DNA of 64,000 nt from Clitopilus passeckerianus (lineage: Eukaryota > Basidiomycota > Agaricomycetes > Agaricales > Entolomataceae). The first letter of the stretch is position 1. Every line of letters begins with the position of its first letter. Below, one piece after another: positions 12,070-27,398 of the stretch. The DNA lies in assembly GCA_944990035.1 (NCBI GenBank), contig CALYLX010000121.1:248001-312000 (forward strand), given 5' to 3'. The translations under genes were made by a program, and so were the position numbers. The notes under the pieces are model-generated. The model had not been told where the DNA came from. It saw only the letters and a program-made list of their open reading frames with translations, and searched no databases.

Positions 12070-14899
12070 ATGTCTTCCACACAAGCTTCTGTCAACACCG
12101 TCAAAGGCGCCTGTGGTCTTGCACCTGAAACCAAGGTCAAGATCGAACCACACGGGACTGTTCTCATCAACGACACCGAGACGATCCTCCAACAAGCCGT
12201 CTTCACTAAAGTCGCCCAGCTTTGGGAGCCTAACATGGTGCGTGAGATGCAGAACTAATCTCTCCCTTCACTCTAATGATTCTGCAGGTCATCACGTACT
12301 CTTTCTTTGGTGGAACAGAGAACCAGAAGAACGCCGTCAACCTGCTCGCTCCCGAATGGTTCAAATACGCCAAGCTTTACCTTGAACAGCACGCCGACTA
12401 CGACAAGGATGCCTTGATTAGGATTACCTTTGACCCTAATGGTGGTTCCTGGAGTTCCATCGGCACCGGCGCCCGTAATATCAAGAATGGCGCACCAACT
12501 ATGAACCTTGGATGGATCGAAGATTCTGCCAATGTGTCTGCTAACGACCGTGGTACTATCCTGCACGAGTGGGGCCACGCTCTTGGTCTCATGCACGAGC
12601 ATCAGAGCCGTGCAAGGGGAGATAAGCTCACTCTCAAACCCGAGGCGGTGAAGGAATACTATAGCAAGACTCAAGGCTGGCCTGATTCTCTCATTCAGTC
12701 TCAGATCCTCGATGTCTACTCCGCGGACAGTGTCTCCAACTACAGCAAGCTCGATACCAAGTCTGTCATGATGTGCGTCGTTTCCAATTTGCTCATATGT
12801 ATTGAAGCGTCTCAACTTACTATTCTTTAGGTACTTTATGCCCGGTTGGCTCAATGTCCAGGAGGAAACTGTGGATGTCAACAACGAGCTGAGCGACATG
12901 GATAAGGCTTATGTGGTTATTAACTACAATAAAGACATGCCTCACAAAGATGCCCCGGAATGGACCTTACAGCATGCCTTGGACGTTGCAGAAGTCCCCC
13001 CTGCGGAGCAGAAGGCTATTCTGGCGTCTCGTAAATCGTCTACCAGCGTTAGAACCACATTTACGGCTTGGAACCAGAAGGCTCGCGCGGGTAAGCACGA
13101 CCGGTTTCCTCACTGTTTGAGGCTTACTGAAAACGACCAGTAGGAACCGTGACCAAGCCGCCTGCCCCACCAAGCACTGAACAGCCTGTGGACGACGAAC
13201 TCGTTCGTCTGCTGCAACAGATACTTGGAGGAACCCAGCCAGTCGAGCACTCTCCGATGAAGCCGGGAGAAAATGCTGGCGTCGAACACAGTCTTTGGTC
13301 TGGCTTTGTGACCGTGCTCAAGAACCCGGTCTTCCAACAAGTCGTTTCGGGCGTTGTGGATGTTGCCCTCGCCCAACGTGGCCTCAACCCTGCTAGTTTT
13401 CCCGCCCTAGGCCAGACTGCCATGGGCTACGCCCCCAATCCGCTTAATGCCACTGGTCGACCTGTCTATAGTGGGGCAGATGTCTACGCAACCCAGCGTG
13501 GGCTCCAGTCTGATCTGGCAATCACCCTCCAGGATCCCAGCGTCCAACAGACCCTCGGTGGGGTCATTGACGTTGTTCTTACGCAGCAGGGCGTCAAAGG
13601 AGTTTTCCCAGCCACCATCCAGCAAGGCTTGTCCCCCGCCAGTTTCCTCTCGGTATTTGGACATCCTATTGTCCGTCAGGCACTTTCCGGGCTCGTAGAG
13701 GCAGCGCTTACCCAGCGTGGATTGAACCCTGCAACCACTGCCCAGTATCCTGAGATTCAACAAGGCGTATGGTCAGGATTTTTGGGTGTGCTAAAAAATC
13801 CTGCCTTCCAACAAGTCGTCTCGGGAGTGGTCGGTGCCGTGCTCACTCAACGCGGTTTGAATCCCGCTCCGCCCGCACACGGCATCTTCGCTGACGCTGG
13901 AAAGCTATTGACGCACCCAATCGTTACCACGACGCTTACCGAACTCATCAATGCTGCACTCAAACAACGTGGACTTGACCCGCGAAATACGGCCATGTAT
14001 CGCCCGGAAATACAACAGGGTATCTGGACTGGCGTCGTCGACGTCTTCAAGCATCCCGCGTTCCATAAGATCGTTAGCACTGTCATCTCTTCTACTATGA
14101 AGCAACATGGAATCAACCCTGGAGGAAAACCGGTTTCTATCCCACCGCAACTCCCAGATGATGTCCAGCAGGGGATCTGGTCCGGTATAGGGTCGGTCTT
14201 AAAGAACCCTCTGTTCCAACAAGTTGTCGGTGGTATCGTGGACACAGCCCTGCTCTTTGCGGCACCTAACCCCAACTTGCCTTTCGTCCCCGAGCCCACT
14301 GCTCCTCTCCAGCAGCATGGTCTATTGTCCGGTATCGGTTCTCTAGTGAACCATCCCTTGTTCCGAGAAGCTCTTTCGGGAGCCATAAACTTCGCACTTA
14401 CCCAACGCGGTCTCAATCCTCAGCCAAAGCCCGCCTTCGTCTCCGCCAAGGCGACCTGGGAGCCTGAACTGCAGAATGGCGCGGTGTACACCAATGGTGC
14501 GAATACCGTTGACTCCAACTCGGACACTGCTATCTCCAGCCCAGTCTTGAAGCCTGCATTCGCCGGTGTCAACGGACTGGCATCCCAAGTCAGTGACGCC
14601 ATTGACGGCACCATACCCCAATATCTCCTTGAGAATGCTCCTACCGACAGAGGAGTCCACCATGTCAACGGCTTGGATGTCCCTCAGCTCAAAGCCCTCC
14701 AGGCTGCAGGAACGATTCAGGTCTGTGCTCGACCACCCCACCTGGATGCTGCTGCAGCTTCATACGATAAGAGCAAGTTTGGGGTTTCCCGTCCTAGGTG
14801 CGACACCTTATAATCTATTCTAGCTCAATTTTGGTCGCTGATGCGTTCTTTCGCAGCACTCCAGCCGTCACCGATATTGATATCTCGGCTGCGGCCTGA
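12070..14899 (+). CDS. Astacin-like zinc metalloprotease with eightfold C-terminal repeat
   Basis: Five exons (12070-12237, 12288-12772, 12831-13090, 13144-14797, 14857-14899) join in frame to 869 aa. The last 59-bp intron restores an ending PAVTDIDISAAA that the unspliced frame would miss. The N-terminal half is a metzincin: HEWGHALGLMHEH at residues 149-161 is the HExxHxxGxxHE zinc motif of the M12A/astacin-like group, and SVMMYFMP follows as a plausible Met-turn. Residues of roughly 350-740 hold eight diverged copies of a unit of about 40 aa plus spacer, core VLKNPxFQQVVSGVV, ending in QRGLNP. I see no signal peptide (MSSTQASVNTVKG), so the product may be intracellular or leave by a non-classical route. 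Its substrate is unknown. The repeats may be a binding or packing module; this is inference. Confidence 0.8.
13287..14424 (+). repeat. Eight coding repeats in the metalloprotease tail
   Basis: Diverged tandem repeats within exon 4. Each has a start like QQGIWSG, a core like VLKNPxFQQVVSGVVD and an end like ALTQRGLNP. The best preserved copies start with EHSLWSGF, IQQGVWSGF, IQQGIWTGV and VQQGIWSGI. Weaker ones start with TQRGLQSDL, IQQGLSPAS, HGIFADAG and LQQHGLLSGI. Spacers are Pro-rich and vary in length. The pattern suggests amphipathic helices arranged in tandem. I do not recognise the unit as a named domain. Confidence 0.75.
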
Positions 14900-15411
14900 G
14901 TACAGAGCTATAGATAGCAAGTCGGGATGCTTTATGCCTTCCTGTGGTCTTCTCTTGAAGAATCCTTTTACCTATGCAACTCCTTTTCTTTCTCTGCATC
15001 TTCCAATTGATTGCAGGCTTCCTTCCCCCCGTCATAGATTTTCCATCCATTGGGCGTGTTTCCGAGTTATCTCTTTTTGTAAATACCTTGCCGCTGATCC
15101 CACTCTTTTTCATCCTCAATCGTGCATTAAGACATCCGTCCTACTGCTCCCCATTCCTTACACCTGATAGATATTTTGTTTAGATTTACTGTTGTATTTA
15201 TGCAGTTTCAATATTAGAGGAAATTGCCTTTCAGTGCTGGATGTCTCAGAGTTTCGGCGCTCGTTTCAAGTTGGCCATGCGCGAGGATCATCGTTGTCAT
15301 TTTCGATGGTTCCAAAGGAGTTTATATAAATTGTACTTAGGCTCCTGTTTGGTAATGTAAGTACAGGATTCCCCTTTGGCGAAATTCGTCTGAAGGAACT
15401 CCAGTTTTCCA

Positions 15412-17712
15412 CTATTGGCCAGAGAGTGCCCCAACACTCTGCCAGAATCTGCCACATTCGTTGCGTTAATTCGCACGAGTTACTCTGAGAATAATGAGAG
15501 TGAACTCACGCGCATCTTTTCAGCAATGCTGGGGAGGTCCGGATGGGTTGAACCACCGGAATTCCAGCATCGGTCTTATTGAACAGCATCTCACCCCCAG
15601 TTGTCCACCTATTCCACTGCGGGGTGATGGTCGAGGGATCAGTCTTTACATTGGGGTTGAGGGAAATGGCGAAGTTGAGAAGAGAACCAGCGAAAGCCTT
15701 TTCGAAGATTGTGCTATTGTATGCTGGCTGGCGATCTTGGCTAAAGTAGCTCGTTAGAGGAAGTCGGATGTTGTTCGAAGAAATTACATACGAGAAGAAG
15801 TAATATGATACGTCTTGACCATGACCTCCTGGCTGGATGGCAAACTCTCCCTTCACCAAAGGTTAGATAGAGGAATCGGAGGTGAAGAAGCTGCCCAACC
15901 TTGAACGCTTGAGGGCCAAACGCTTGCATAAGGTTGTATGTTGGGCAAATGAAGATCGCTTCGACATTTAGTGAGCATAGAGCACATTGAAACATATACG
16001 AAGACCTACATTCTCCCTGGATGGCAACGACCTGGTCAAAAGATGTTCCTAATCCAGCATACTGAGCAGCTGCTGCCTCAATCTCTCCTTGATCGAATCT
16101 GGGGAACAGCTGAGCCACGTAGTCCTTTACGTCGACTGTGGGAGCAGTGGATGCGTTTACGAACGCTGTTCCCTCAAATGTATTCGTAACGGCCAAAAGG
16201 GCTTTCTATAACGGGAAGTGTTAGTCCTCTGGCACGAGCCGCGATCAGGAAACGGTTCGTACCCCGTTGACCTGGCGTCTCTGGAAGGCTTCGTAGGGCC
16301 GTTGAGTGATGAATGTCCCGTCAACGACCGGTACGAACGCAAATGTTCCAAAGAAGTAACTGTTTCCAACGTTGATATTTGCAACCTCCAAGGCGTTGGT
16401 ATCTAAAGTGCGAAGGCATTTGAGCGTGTCACCTGCATTTGTGCAACTTCAAAATGGTGAGTTCGGTAATGCAACAAGTACAAAAATAGGGTTTGCTTAC
16501 TTGGTTTGAGCCACAACTGCAGAGTATAATGCCTAGGGAGTGTAAGCAAGGGCCATGAAAGGTCAGGAGGTGATCTCACTTCGGGTACTACGTCGTCATA
16601 CCTATACTGGGAGGGTAGGAAAGAGGAGCTGGACATGGCTGCTCTGAACAGGGGTGGCCTAGTTTTGCCTCCATGAGCAATGATATGCTGGAGAACCGAT
16701 CCACCACCTATGCATAACAATCATTACCCAGGTAAATAGACTTGGGGCGAGGTACTCACCTGCAGATTCGCCCCAAATGGTGACTTTCGTCGGGTCACCA
16801 CCGAACTTGGCTGCCTTTAGAAAAGTCAGAGATTGGGAAATTGATACTAAACAAGATGGAGACCCACGTTCTGCTGTACCCATTGGAGGGCAAAGTTTTG
16901 ATCAACTAGAACACAAAGGTTGGTTAAGAACCACAAAAGCACGACGTCAGAGCGCCATGACACCTACGCAAGCCTGCGTTTAGAGCACCACCATTCTTGA
17001 CAGCTCTACCTGGCAAGAAACCAAAGACACCGAGGCGGTATTGGATGGTCACGACGACAACGCCATTGTTAGCATCATGGATAAGGTCGTTCCCATTGAA
17101 CTCTAGGGAGCTGCCGGCCATGTATCCTCCCCTAATTCACATTTGTTAGGCGCCTTCTACGGGAGACAATGGACGAGAATTACCCATGGATCCAGACGAC
17201 TACGGGCAATTTAGTGGCGTTCGTCTCTGATAAATGGCCTGGGACAAAAACGCTAATCAAAGCCTGTGGTCAGTGCACGAAGTCATTGTTCTGTGTAGCA
17301 AGACCTTACTTGAGGAATAAGCAGTCCTCGGAAGTGACTATGGCACGTTTCGCGAGCGTTCTATCTCTGAATGGGCTCGTTGGGGAGAGTCCAAAACCAG
17401 TGGCTGGGCAAATTTTGGGCCAACTATTGGCATCCTGGATCCCGGAAACCTTGGCTGGTGCCATGGGTGCTCTCCATCGTAAGTCCCCTGCAAGAATAGA
17501 ATGAGCAAATGCCGAACGTTGTCGGCTAGATGCATTGGGATCTCACCGATGGGAGGAGCAGCATAGCGCATCCCAAGGAACTGCGTAGTTGATGATGTCG
17601 CATTGAAGGCTCCTCGGTACTGTGCATATCCGAGATTGACAACCTGAGCCAGTGCAGGCGCAATGCCCACTAGGAGGCCGGCTGCAAGTGCAAGTGCGCT
17701 ATTCGGGAGCAT
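15412..17712 (-). CDS. Secreted type-B carboxylesterase/lipase
   Basis: An alpha/beta-hydrolase of the carboxylesterase type B family, which hydrolyses carboxylic esters outside the cell. It starts at the ATG at 17712 with a signal peptide (MLPNSALALAAGLLVGIAP, cleavage likely after ALA). Many short introns split it. Conserved words appear in order: QFLGMRYAAPP, SEDCLFL, GGYMAGSS, VVVVTIQYRLGVFGFL, the nucleophile elbow TIWGESAG (near 16762), NTFEGTAF with the acidic triad residue, and the histidine in GGHGQDVSYYF. The last intron (about 60 bp) joins LLKRC to AFWQSVGALSGQ and a TAG at 15412-15414. Without it the frame would stop earlier. The catalytic triad looks complete. A TATA box lies 39 bp upstream of the start. 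Substrate cannot be told. Confidence 0.85.
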
Positions 17713-17750
17713 TTCTGAACGAAATGCAGAGATACGGCGTTCTGCGTAAG

Positions 17751-17758
17751 CTTTTATA
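17751..17758 (-). promoter_or_regulatory. TATA box of the carboxylesterase gene
   Basis: TATAAAAG on the minus strand, about 40 bp before the ATG at 17712. The position fits a short leader. Confidence 0.5.
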
Positions 17759-18888
17759 GCTCAACATCGAGTGATACATATGCATACGAGAAGCATGTGG
17801 GTGGCTGGTCGCTAATCATAGAAACAGTTCCCTCGAGACTGGTCTTCTTCGATTCTGATCATGGGGTCAACCGTACTCCACCCATGAAACAACTTTCGAG
17901 ATGGCGGTCCGTGGCTGGGACCGAGAGAAGGGTCGTGAACGCGAAGTAGCTGTGCTGGAATGAGCCCAGAGCTCATGGTCCTCAGTGCGCGACGTCGCAG
18001 ATGCAAGAAGCGGGTCGGTTGCGATTTTTGGCCTTCTATGAGCTATCAGATATCTTTGGGAGGATCAGGTAGCATTTCATTTCTATCCCAACCATTCTCT
18101 GCGCATAGATGTCGAACTAGAATTCCGGGCAGGGAAGTGGCCATGGGCGTTACAGTGAAGACGCCGGACTTGTTGGGAGTTGCGATGGCGTCACCGCGGA
18201 CCGATAATTCCAGCAACAACTCGAGAAAAGAAGATTTGCATAGTCTGGCTTCTTTCATTTCTATTGCGGAACAGTATACAAACGGTGCAATTACTATAAA
18301 AATACAATGGAACACGTTACAGCACCCCGAGTTAATCAGAAGGAACATTCCTATTTCTTATCCACCGGACTGGTTCTGACAATATAGTCATAGGTCCGTG
18401 CTTCCGCTCTGGCGACGAGGAATCTGACGTCCCAAAGACTCGGAAATTCTTCGAAAAACATATTTAATGTAACTTGGAGGAAGACTTGGGGTTAGGGAGC
18501 TTATTAAAGAGAAACATCGCCAATAAAGAGGGTGGGCTTCTCTGGTACCAGTTTGCCGGTCAATGCACCTTGTTCTCTAAAAGTCTCGAGATTTTCAGGC
18601 AAGATATGATTTGTAGAAGGTTTGTGCTTCTCGAAGCTCTAATTCAAGTTTGAATGAATGACGGTCGGGCGGCCCGTGATCTGATCCGTACTGGCCGAGA
18701 AACTGTGCAGTTGACAAGAATAAGGTTTGCGGTGGCTGACTTACGTAAACTTTGTCGCCGCTCCCGAGTGAGACTCATCACCAGGCCATCCTCCATCGAC
18801 GTTATCCTCAAGACCAAGGCAAGTTCTGCTGCTCGCTGTCTCCATCATCACAAACTAACGGATTAACCCTACAGATTCGCCAATAACG
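17759..18888. other. Divergent promoter region
   Basis: Between the carboxylesterase (minus) and eL19 (plus). Open frames here are short and without known motifs. A run of pyrimidine-rich sequence precedes the eL19 start, as is usual in ribosomal protein genes, but I cannot define a specific element. Confidence 0.4.
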
Positions 18889-19659
18889 ATGGGTGTGTAA
18901 AACTGATAATTTGAGAGGGATGGGCCTCATCTCATTCGTCTTCTAGTCAATTTACGATCACAAAAGCGCCTCGCCGCGAGCGTCGCTGGCGTTGGCAAAC
19001 GCAAAATCTGGCTTGACCCTGCTGAGCAGTCGGAAATCGGAAACGCCAACTCTCGTACTCACGTCAAGAAGCTCATTAAGGATGGCCGAATTATTATCAA
19101 GCCTACCACTGTCCACTCTCGTGCCCGCACAAATGACCTGTTGGCCGCAAAGCGAAAGGGCAGGCACACTGGCCCTGGTAAGAGGAAGGGTACCGCTGAG
19201 GCTCGTATGCCCACCAAGGTTGTATGGATGAGGAGGCAGAGAGTTCTCAGGAGGTTGTTGAGGAAATACAGGGAATCTGGGAAGATCGACAAGCATCTGT
19301 GTGTATTCTCTTCTACATTTCCGCGAAGAATTCTTGGAACTCAAGGGACTATTTTTTTCAATCATCTAGCTACCACTCGCTTTACCAAAAGTCCAAGGGT
19401 AACGTCTTCAAGAACAAGCGTGTGCTCATGGAGTACATCCACAAGGCTAAGGCCGAGAAGACCCGTACCAAGGTCCTCACAGACCAAATGGAGGCTCGTC
19501 GCATCAAGAACAAGGTTAGTAGATTCTACGGTGTATTTTCTTGCCTTATGATAATTGACCATTTCATTTTCTTAGGCCGCTCGTGAACGTCGTGCTGCTC
19601 GTGTGCAAGAGAAACGACAGGCAATCACTGACATTGAGCATGAGGATGCCAAGGAGTAG
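18889..19659 (+). CDS. RPL19: 60S ribosomal protein eL19
   Basis: A cytosolic large-subunit ribosomal protein. Four exons: 18889-18892 (ATG plus one base), 18947-19298, 19370-19514 and 19576-19659, giving 194 aa. The split start codon region (MV from ATG-G joined to TC) is deduced from the family start MVxLRxQKRLA and a GT-AG intron of 54 bp. Family words are clear: [97 protein letters not shown]. The C-terminal extension is the usual basic helix followed by an acidic tail. An intron directly after the first codon is common in fungal ribosomal protein genes. Very secure. Confidence 0.95.
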
Positions 19660-20089
19660 ATTACCTTTGTATTGTCATCTACTTTCTCGTCCCACCCTCC
19701 TTTGCATCTATCATATCAAAGCTTTGTACGTATGCCATGTCAGCCGGGTTCATTCAGCAGCTATCCTACTCTTTACTCTATGCCATGATATCAAGCCTGC
19801 GAATGAATATGCCAGATTTCAGCATGCTAATTAGGTCGAATTGTGATGCTTTTACCCGAGACTGTGTGAACTTTGCACCGCGGCGTCGTTCATTTCTTTG
19901 CCGACATTGATTACAGCTGGGAACGTCATTGAGGCCGCTCATTGCGCTCTTCTCGACACACTTTTGAGTTGTTCGTGTCCTAAAGTCTGACTTTCGTCCC
20001 GCAACGCCTGGCACGCAAACCAAATCCGCAAAAGTAAAAGTAAAACAAGACCTCAACGGTTCGCGTCACCTTCGACTGTCACTCAGACG

Positions 20090-22592
<2,503 letters not shown>

Positions 22593-22730
22593 GTCCTGAT
22601 TCCAGCCATGCGGCCCAAGAACCTCCTTTATTTCTTCGTTTGTAAATGGTTATCTATGTAGAGTACTAGCTTTTACTGAATTGATAGTCAATATTTTCTT
22701 GTATGTAATCCGAGTCGATTCTGTGAAATT

Positions 22731-23658
22731 TCAAATATCATGATCCTTTGATTCCTTGCCGAAACTCTCTGCTCCTTCCCAGCTGCCCCAGCATGCGAAC
22801 TCGTTGGCTAGTTCTCCGTGTTCTGGGTTCAAAGACGTTCGCCGAAGAGGGCCAATGGGTGGTGAGGTATATAGTTGGTCTAGGACGTGTTCAATGGCAG
22901 GGGAGGTGAGGAGGATGAGTTTTCCTGTGTCTGGACGAAGCATTTGACGGACGGTTTGGATGACTTTTGTGTTTGTGGTCTGTAATATATGATGCCCATT
23001 GTCAGCAAGGGAAATAAGAATCTGGACGGTGTTGGGATCACCTCGTTCAGGAATGGGGGATCAGCTACGACGAGATCTACTGATCCCTCGAACTCGTCTG
23101 GGAATTTATCTGGCTCGTTGAGGTCGTAGAAGATATATTTCCGAGGAGAGAGGACGCCAAAGCGTTGGTCGAATTCGAATAGTCTAGCACCCGGGAGTGG
23201 ATTGGTGTGTTGGAATGCGACGAAGGCCGTTGGGCAGGACATGAAGACTACCGAGGAAAGGGGTGTGCATAACTTGTATATGGATCGAGCTAAACGGGTG
23301 GCGAACCCTGTTGAGTACCTGCATGGAACTTCAGTTAGACTAGGACTAACAAGGAGATTCTTAAGAGGAAGGCGTACCAGAATTGACTCAATTGCCAATC
23401 TTCACCAAATGCAGCTCGATACTCATCCACACTCATCATGGGAGGGTCCTCTTTATTCTCGTCGACATCTCCCTGTGCTATGCCAGCTAGGCGTGCAGAT
23501 GCCTGTTCGGCTAGATCGTTGAACCTTTGCTCTTCTTCAGCTTTGGAAGAGAGGAAGGAGTCAAGGAGAGCTAGGGTGCCGGGATCTAGTTGGGGTGGCG
23601 TAGCAGAGATATCAGACGAGGCTACTGAGCGAGGCGAGCTGCTGCGGGGAATATCCAT
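22731..23658 (-). CDS. EFM5: EFM5/N6AMT2-type protein lysine methyltransferase
   Basis: Homologue of yeast Efm5 and human EEF1AKMT1 (formerly N6AMT2), a SAM-dependent enzyme that methylates a lysine of translation elongation factor 1A in the cytosol. It begins at the ATG at 23658 (MDIPRSSSPRSVASS). Three exons are visible, joined at QLSQFW/YSTGFATRLA and PPFLNE/VTNTKVIQTVRQMLRP. Diagnostic words are the pre-domain EDWQLSQFWYS, DLVVADPPF (the DPPF catalytic-loop motif shared with N6-adenine methyltransferases), LILLTSP and the end YTSPPIGPLRRTSLNPEHG with NEFACWGSW. Length of about 255 aa fits the family. It converges with the MYST gene with only about 140 bp between stops. Confidence 0.85.
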
Positions 23659-24255
23659 GGCTTGTTTGCCGAGGTGGTGGATGATATGAAGTCGGAGAGG
23701 GCATCTTGGCGGATCGGAAGCAGGAGGCTGTCGTGGTGATCAGCGACAAATTTTTCGACGATGACAGAGTGGGGAAACCTCGTTTTTCTTCCCGGAAAAC
23801 GAATTTCTAGTCCTTCTCTCGTCGGAAAATTTTATTTGCTCCTCGTCGGTGGAATGGGCATCGTCGTCGTTCAAGACGACTCCAAGAGCCTTATGATCCG
23901 TGTTCCTAATGGAGGTAGTGGTCGACAACCATCAACAGAGCCTTTCGTCCATTTCACACTGGCAGCCATGTCGATATCCAGAGGCTTTCCCAAACATAAG
24001 CATCTTTCCATTCAATGTGTGAGGAAAGAATAAAGGAAAACATCTCAGTCGCGTCTGCGCCCCTTTCGTAACTCAAGTTTCTGTGGCGTCCCTTGTGTTT
24101 CCCGGACATGCCAGCTGGGCTTTGCTGGGTCATTAATGATGCAACGACGACGAAAGGATCGACCTAAACACCTCGAGGCTGCTTTAGAATGTATAAAGGG
24201 CTTGGATGAACTCAACAACAGTCGCAACTGTAACATCTACTTCGCTCTATCAAGG
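23659..24255. other. Divergent promoter region
   Basis: About 600 bp between the head-to-head EFM5-like and dynamin-like genes. An ATG at 24136 is in frame with the dynamin-like protein and may be the true start. Otherwise no gene is seen. Confidence 0.4.
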
Positions 24256-27175
24256 ATGACCCAACAAGCTTGCGAAAAGACTCGGCTCCATGAATCCAAA
24301 TATGTTGAGAGACGGAAGAAACTACTTTCACTGGTGAACCAGCTTCATTCCATTGGGTACGTGTCAGAATCTTCATTTGGATCAGTCAGGCTGAATTTTT
24401 CTTCGTATACTAGTGCTCAAGACGTTATAGACCTTCCAAGGATCACTGTCATTGGCAAACAAAGTGCAGGTCCGTGCCGCTTTTATCCGAAATACTTTCA
24501 TTCAACTGAACGAGCATCTTACAGGGAAGTCCAGTGTCGTCGAAGCTATCTCAGGGATCAAAGTTCCTCGGGACGCAGGAACCTGTACCCGTTGTCCTTT
24601 GGAATGCCGCCTCCAATCCGCCTCCTCCGACACACCTTGGTCCTGCAAGGTTTTTATTCGTTGGGAAACTGCCCTTGACGGTTTGCGGGCACGCGAGCCT
24701 GAAGTTCAATTTGGACCACTTATTGGTGATAAGTCGAAGGTGGAAGAAAGGTTGAGGCGAGCCCAGTTTGCGTGTTTACATCCCTCGAAGCCGCTTGCGC
24801 GGGTGTTGAGCATGAAGGAGGAGGAGTTGAAGGGACCGGGAGCTGCCAATGGAGTCGAGGAATCAACACTCCCTAAAAAGAGGAAGAAGATCAACTTTTC
24901 CAGGAATGTGGTTTGCGTTGACATTCGTGGACCTGGGCTGCCAGATCTATCGTTCATTGACTTGCCTGGTAAGGGTTTCTTCGACATTCATCCCTTAGTA
25001 CACTGAACTAATAAATTTGTGGAACAGGTTTGATCCAGAACGCTGAGCCAGAGGATGTCCAGCTGGTGGAGGATTTAGTGATGTCCAATATTCAGGGAAA
25101 CTGCCTCATCCTTGTCGCCATGCCCGTAACAGGTAAACCCTCCTTTTAACGTTATGAAGCACTTGTTGACAACATTCTACAGATGACATCGAGAATCAGA
25201 AAGCTCTCCGCCTCGCCCAACGCGTCGACCCAGACGGCCGACGCACCATCGGCGTACTCACCAAACCTGACCTGCTGGCACCTTCCTCGACTAACGCACG
25301 TCAGATGTGGATCGACATCATTGAAGGCCGTAAACACACTCTGAAGCATGGGTACTACTGCGTCAGACAACCTGACGACTCTGAGAGAGAAGCAGGAATC
25401 ACGAGAACTGGAGCCAGGGAGGCAGAGGAGAGGTTCTTTGCAAACAATAAGGCGTGGAGAAATTTGAATGAGAAGACGCAGAGGAGATTGGGGACGGATA
25501 GACTGATTGATATGGTCGGGGAGTTGCTGGTGCAGGTTATTAATGAGAGGTCCGTTGTTCTTCACCTGCATGCTGTGCGTAGACGAGCAACTGACGTGCT
25601 GGTTTAATAGCTTGCCGAGAATACGAGCGGAAGCCGCACAGAACCTCGAGGCGTGCAAACTGGATCTCCAGACTCTCCCTCCTGTCCTAGACAAGGACCC
25701 AGCAACGTATATGCTCACGGCGCTCACATCTCTCGCTAATGACTTTTTGGAACTCGTCCGAGGCGGTCCGGACAACACTCGACTCATTCATGGGAACAGG
25801 GAAGCATTCGAAGCATTCAAGAATAAAATTAGGGGAACGAGTCCGCAGTTCGTGGCTAAGCCTTCTTCACATAGGTTAGGAGCGCGACACGTCGGGGCTA
25901 GATTGGAAGAGTTGATTTGGAATGGGGAAGGGTTTACGCTGGGAGATATGAAGCAGCATATTGAAAGGTGAATTGAACTTCATGGTGCCATTTTGTGACT
26001 TTGAGTTTACTGATATTAGTTCCACAAAGATCTGTTACGCGGGAGTTAAGAGGGAATGTACCATATCAAGCAAAAGTCAGCCTCACCGCAGCTTTTCAGA
26101 AGCATTGGCCCAACCATACGCTGGAATGTTATAATCGCGTGCGAACGTCGTTGGCGGAAGTTCTGGACGAGTGTGTGAAGCAAAATTTCGAGCAACACGA
26201 GAGGGTGCTGGGCCATTTGAGGTCAGTCATTCCCCGCCCTCTGATGACGTTCTTTATACTGATTTACTTTCGTAATTAGAGCATACGTTGATGAACTAAT
26301 TCAGGCTCAATTCAACAAATGCCTTGAATTCCTCGAAGCTTCACTCGAAACCGAACGCACCCCGTTCACGCAGAACGATCATTACCTCGATTCATCGACT
26401 GAAAAGTGGCTCGCGAAGTACAAGGATGAGAGGGCAGTTGCAAAGGTGCAGGGAAAGTCGAGCGAGGTTCAAGCTGCAAATGGCCTGCCGACAAGCTCGA
26501 CATCGATGGCAGGTGCAATGTCAAGTGTCCCGGCTAGAGCCCAGCCAGGATCTTTCACCATTTCTCCCCAATCCCAGTCCACTTTGCAGAATCCATTCCC
26601 TGCGTTCGCAGAAACTGTAACAGACACCCCTGACCCTTCGGTATTCACCGGTTTTGGTGGACCCTCAAGCAGTGCTGAAGAGTTTGGGTTTAGCTCACCC
26701 TCGCCGCTGGCAGAAAGGGATCAGGTCAAAGTGAGGGAGGCTTTGGCGATGCTTGCTTCGCTTGGATACACTGGTTTGACGGAAGAAGGTTTAGGAAAGC
26801 TGAACCCGGCTGATGAGTATGAGACGGAGTTGAAGGTTATGGCTGAGGTTAGGGGGTACTTCCAAGTTTCTTATAAAGTTGGTAGTCTTCACATTGGGCG
26901 TGCAGATGGGCTCACTGAAATTCTTGGTTTGGTGTCTCTAGAGGATCATCGACAATATTCCTTCCCTCATCGATCTGAAGTTCGTACGAGCAATCGGTAA
27001 AGAACTTCAGCCTTTCCTGATCTCAAAGTTCGAGCTTGGGACGACAAACGGGAATAATCGGTGTGCGGTGTACCTTGCGGAGGATCCGCACGTATTGGAG
27101 ATGAGGGAACAGTTGTTAGTGAGGAAGGAGAGGCTCGAGATTGTCCAGGCCGAGCTATTTAATTTTGGGTTGTGA
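24256..27175 (+). CDS. Dynamin-family GTPase (Mx-like, fungal)
   Basis: A large GTPase of the dynamin superfamily, which remodels membranes. Exon 1 carries YVERRKKLLSLVNQLHSIG. The G1 P-loop GKQSAGKSS is split by an intron after the alanine-glycine codons. G3 is DLPGLIQN and G4 is TKPD in IGVLTKPDLL. An insertion rich in charged residues (about 60 aa, with KKRKKI) lies between G1 and G3. Downstream are the middle/stalk region, a Ser/Pro/Gln-rich linker (about 110 aa) and a C-terminal GTPase effector-like domain, LAMLASLGYTGLTEEGLGKL to VQAELFNFGL. About nine exons, all with GT-AG borders, run to the TGA at 27173-27175. Fungal Mx/Vps1-like forms share this layout. Starting at the in-frame ATG at 24136 would add 40 aa; I prefer 24256 since the upstream codons look non-conserved. 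Confidence 0.82.
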
Positions 27176-27398
27176 GAGCGTTGTTCGAAGTGTTGCTTGG
27201 TTGTAATCTCCGAAGGAATTTATACAGAACTTTGCGCCGTAATTTGTCCAAATGTATAAAATATGTTTATTACTCCTCTGTTATGTGGTACAGTGGCAAC
27301 GTCGCTATCCCTACAAAGGAAATCTCCCTGAAGCAAGTGTCCGGTGTCCCATCAATCCGACATCAATCATCTACACGCCATCAGTTAGCCGTAGCTTG

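Noticed and set aside
24136..24255. Upstream in-frame ATG of the dynamin-like gene
   Set aside because: Possible start adding 40 aa, but the added residues do not look like the conserved N-terminus; noted as an alternative only.
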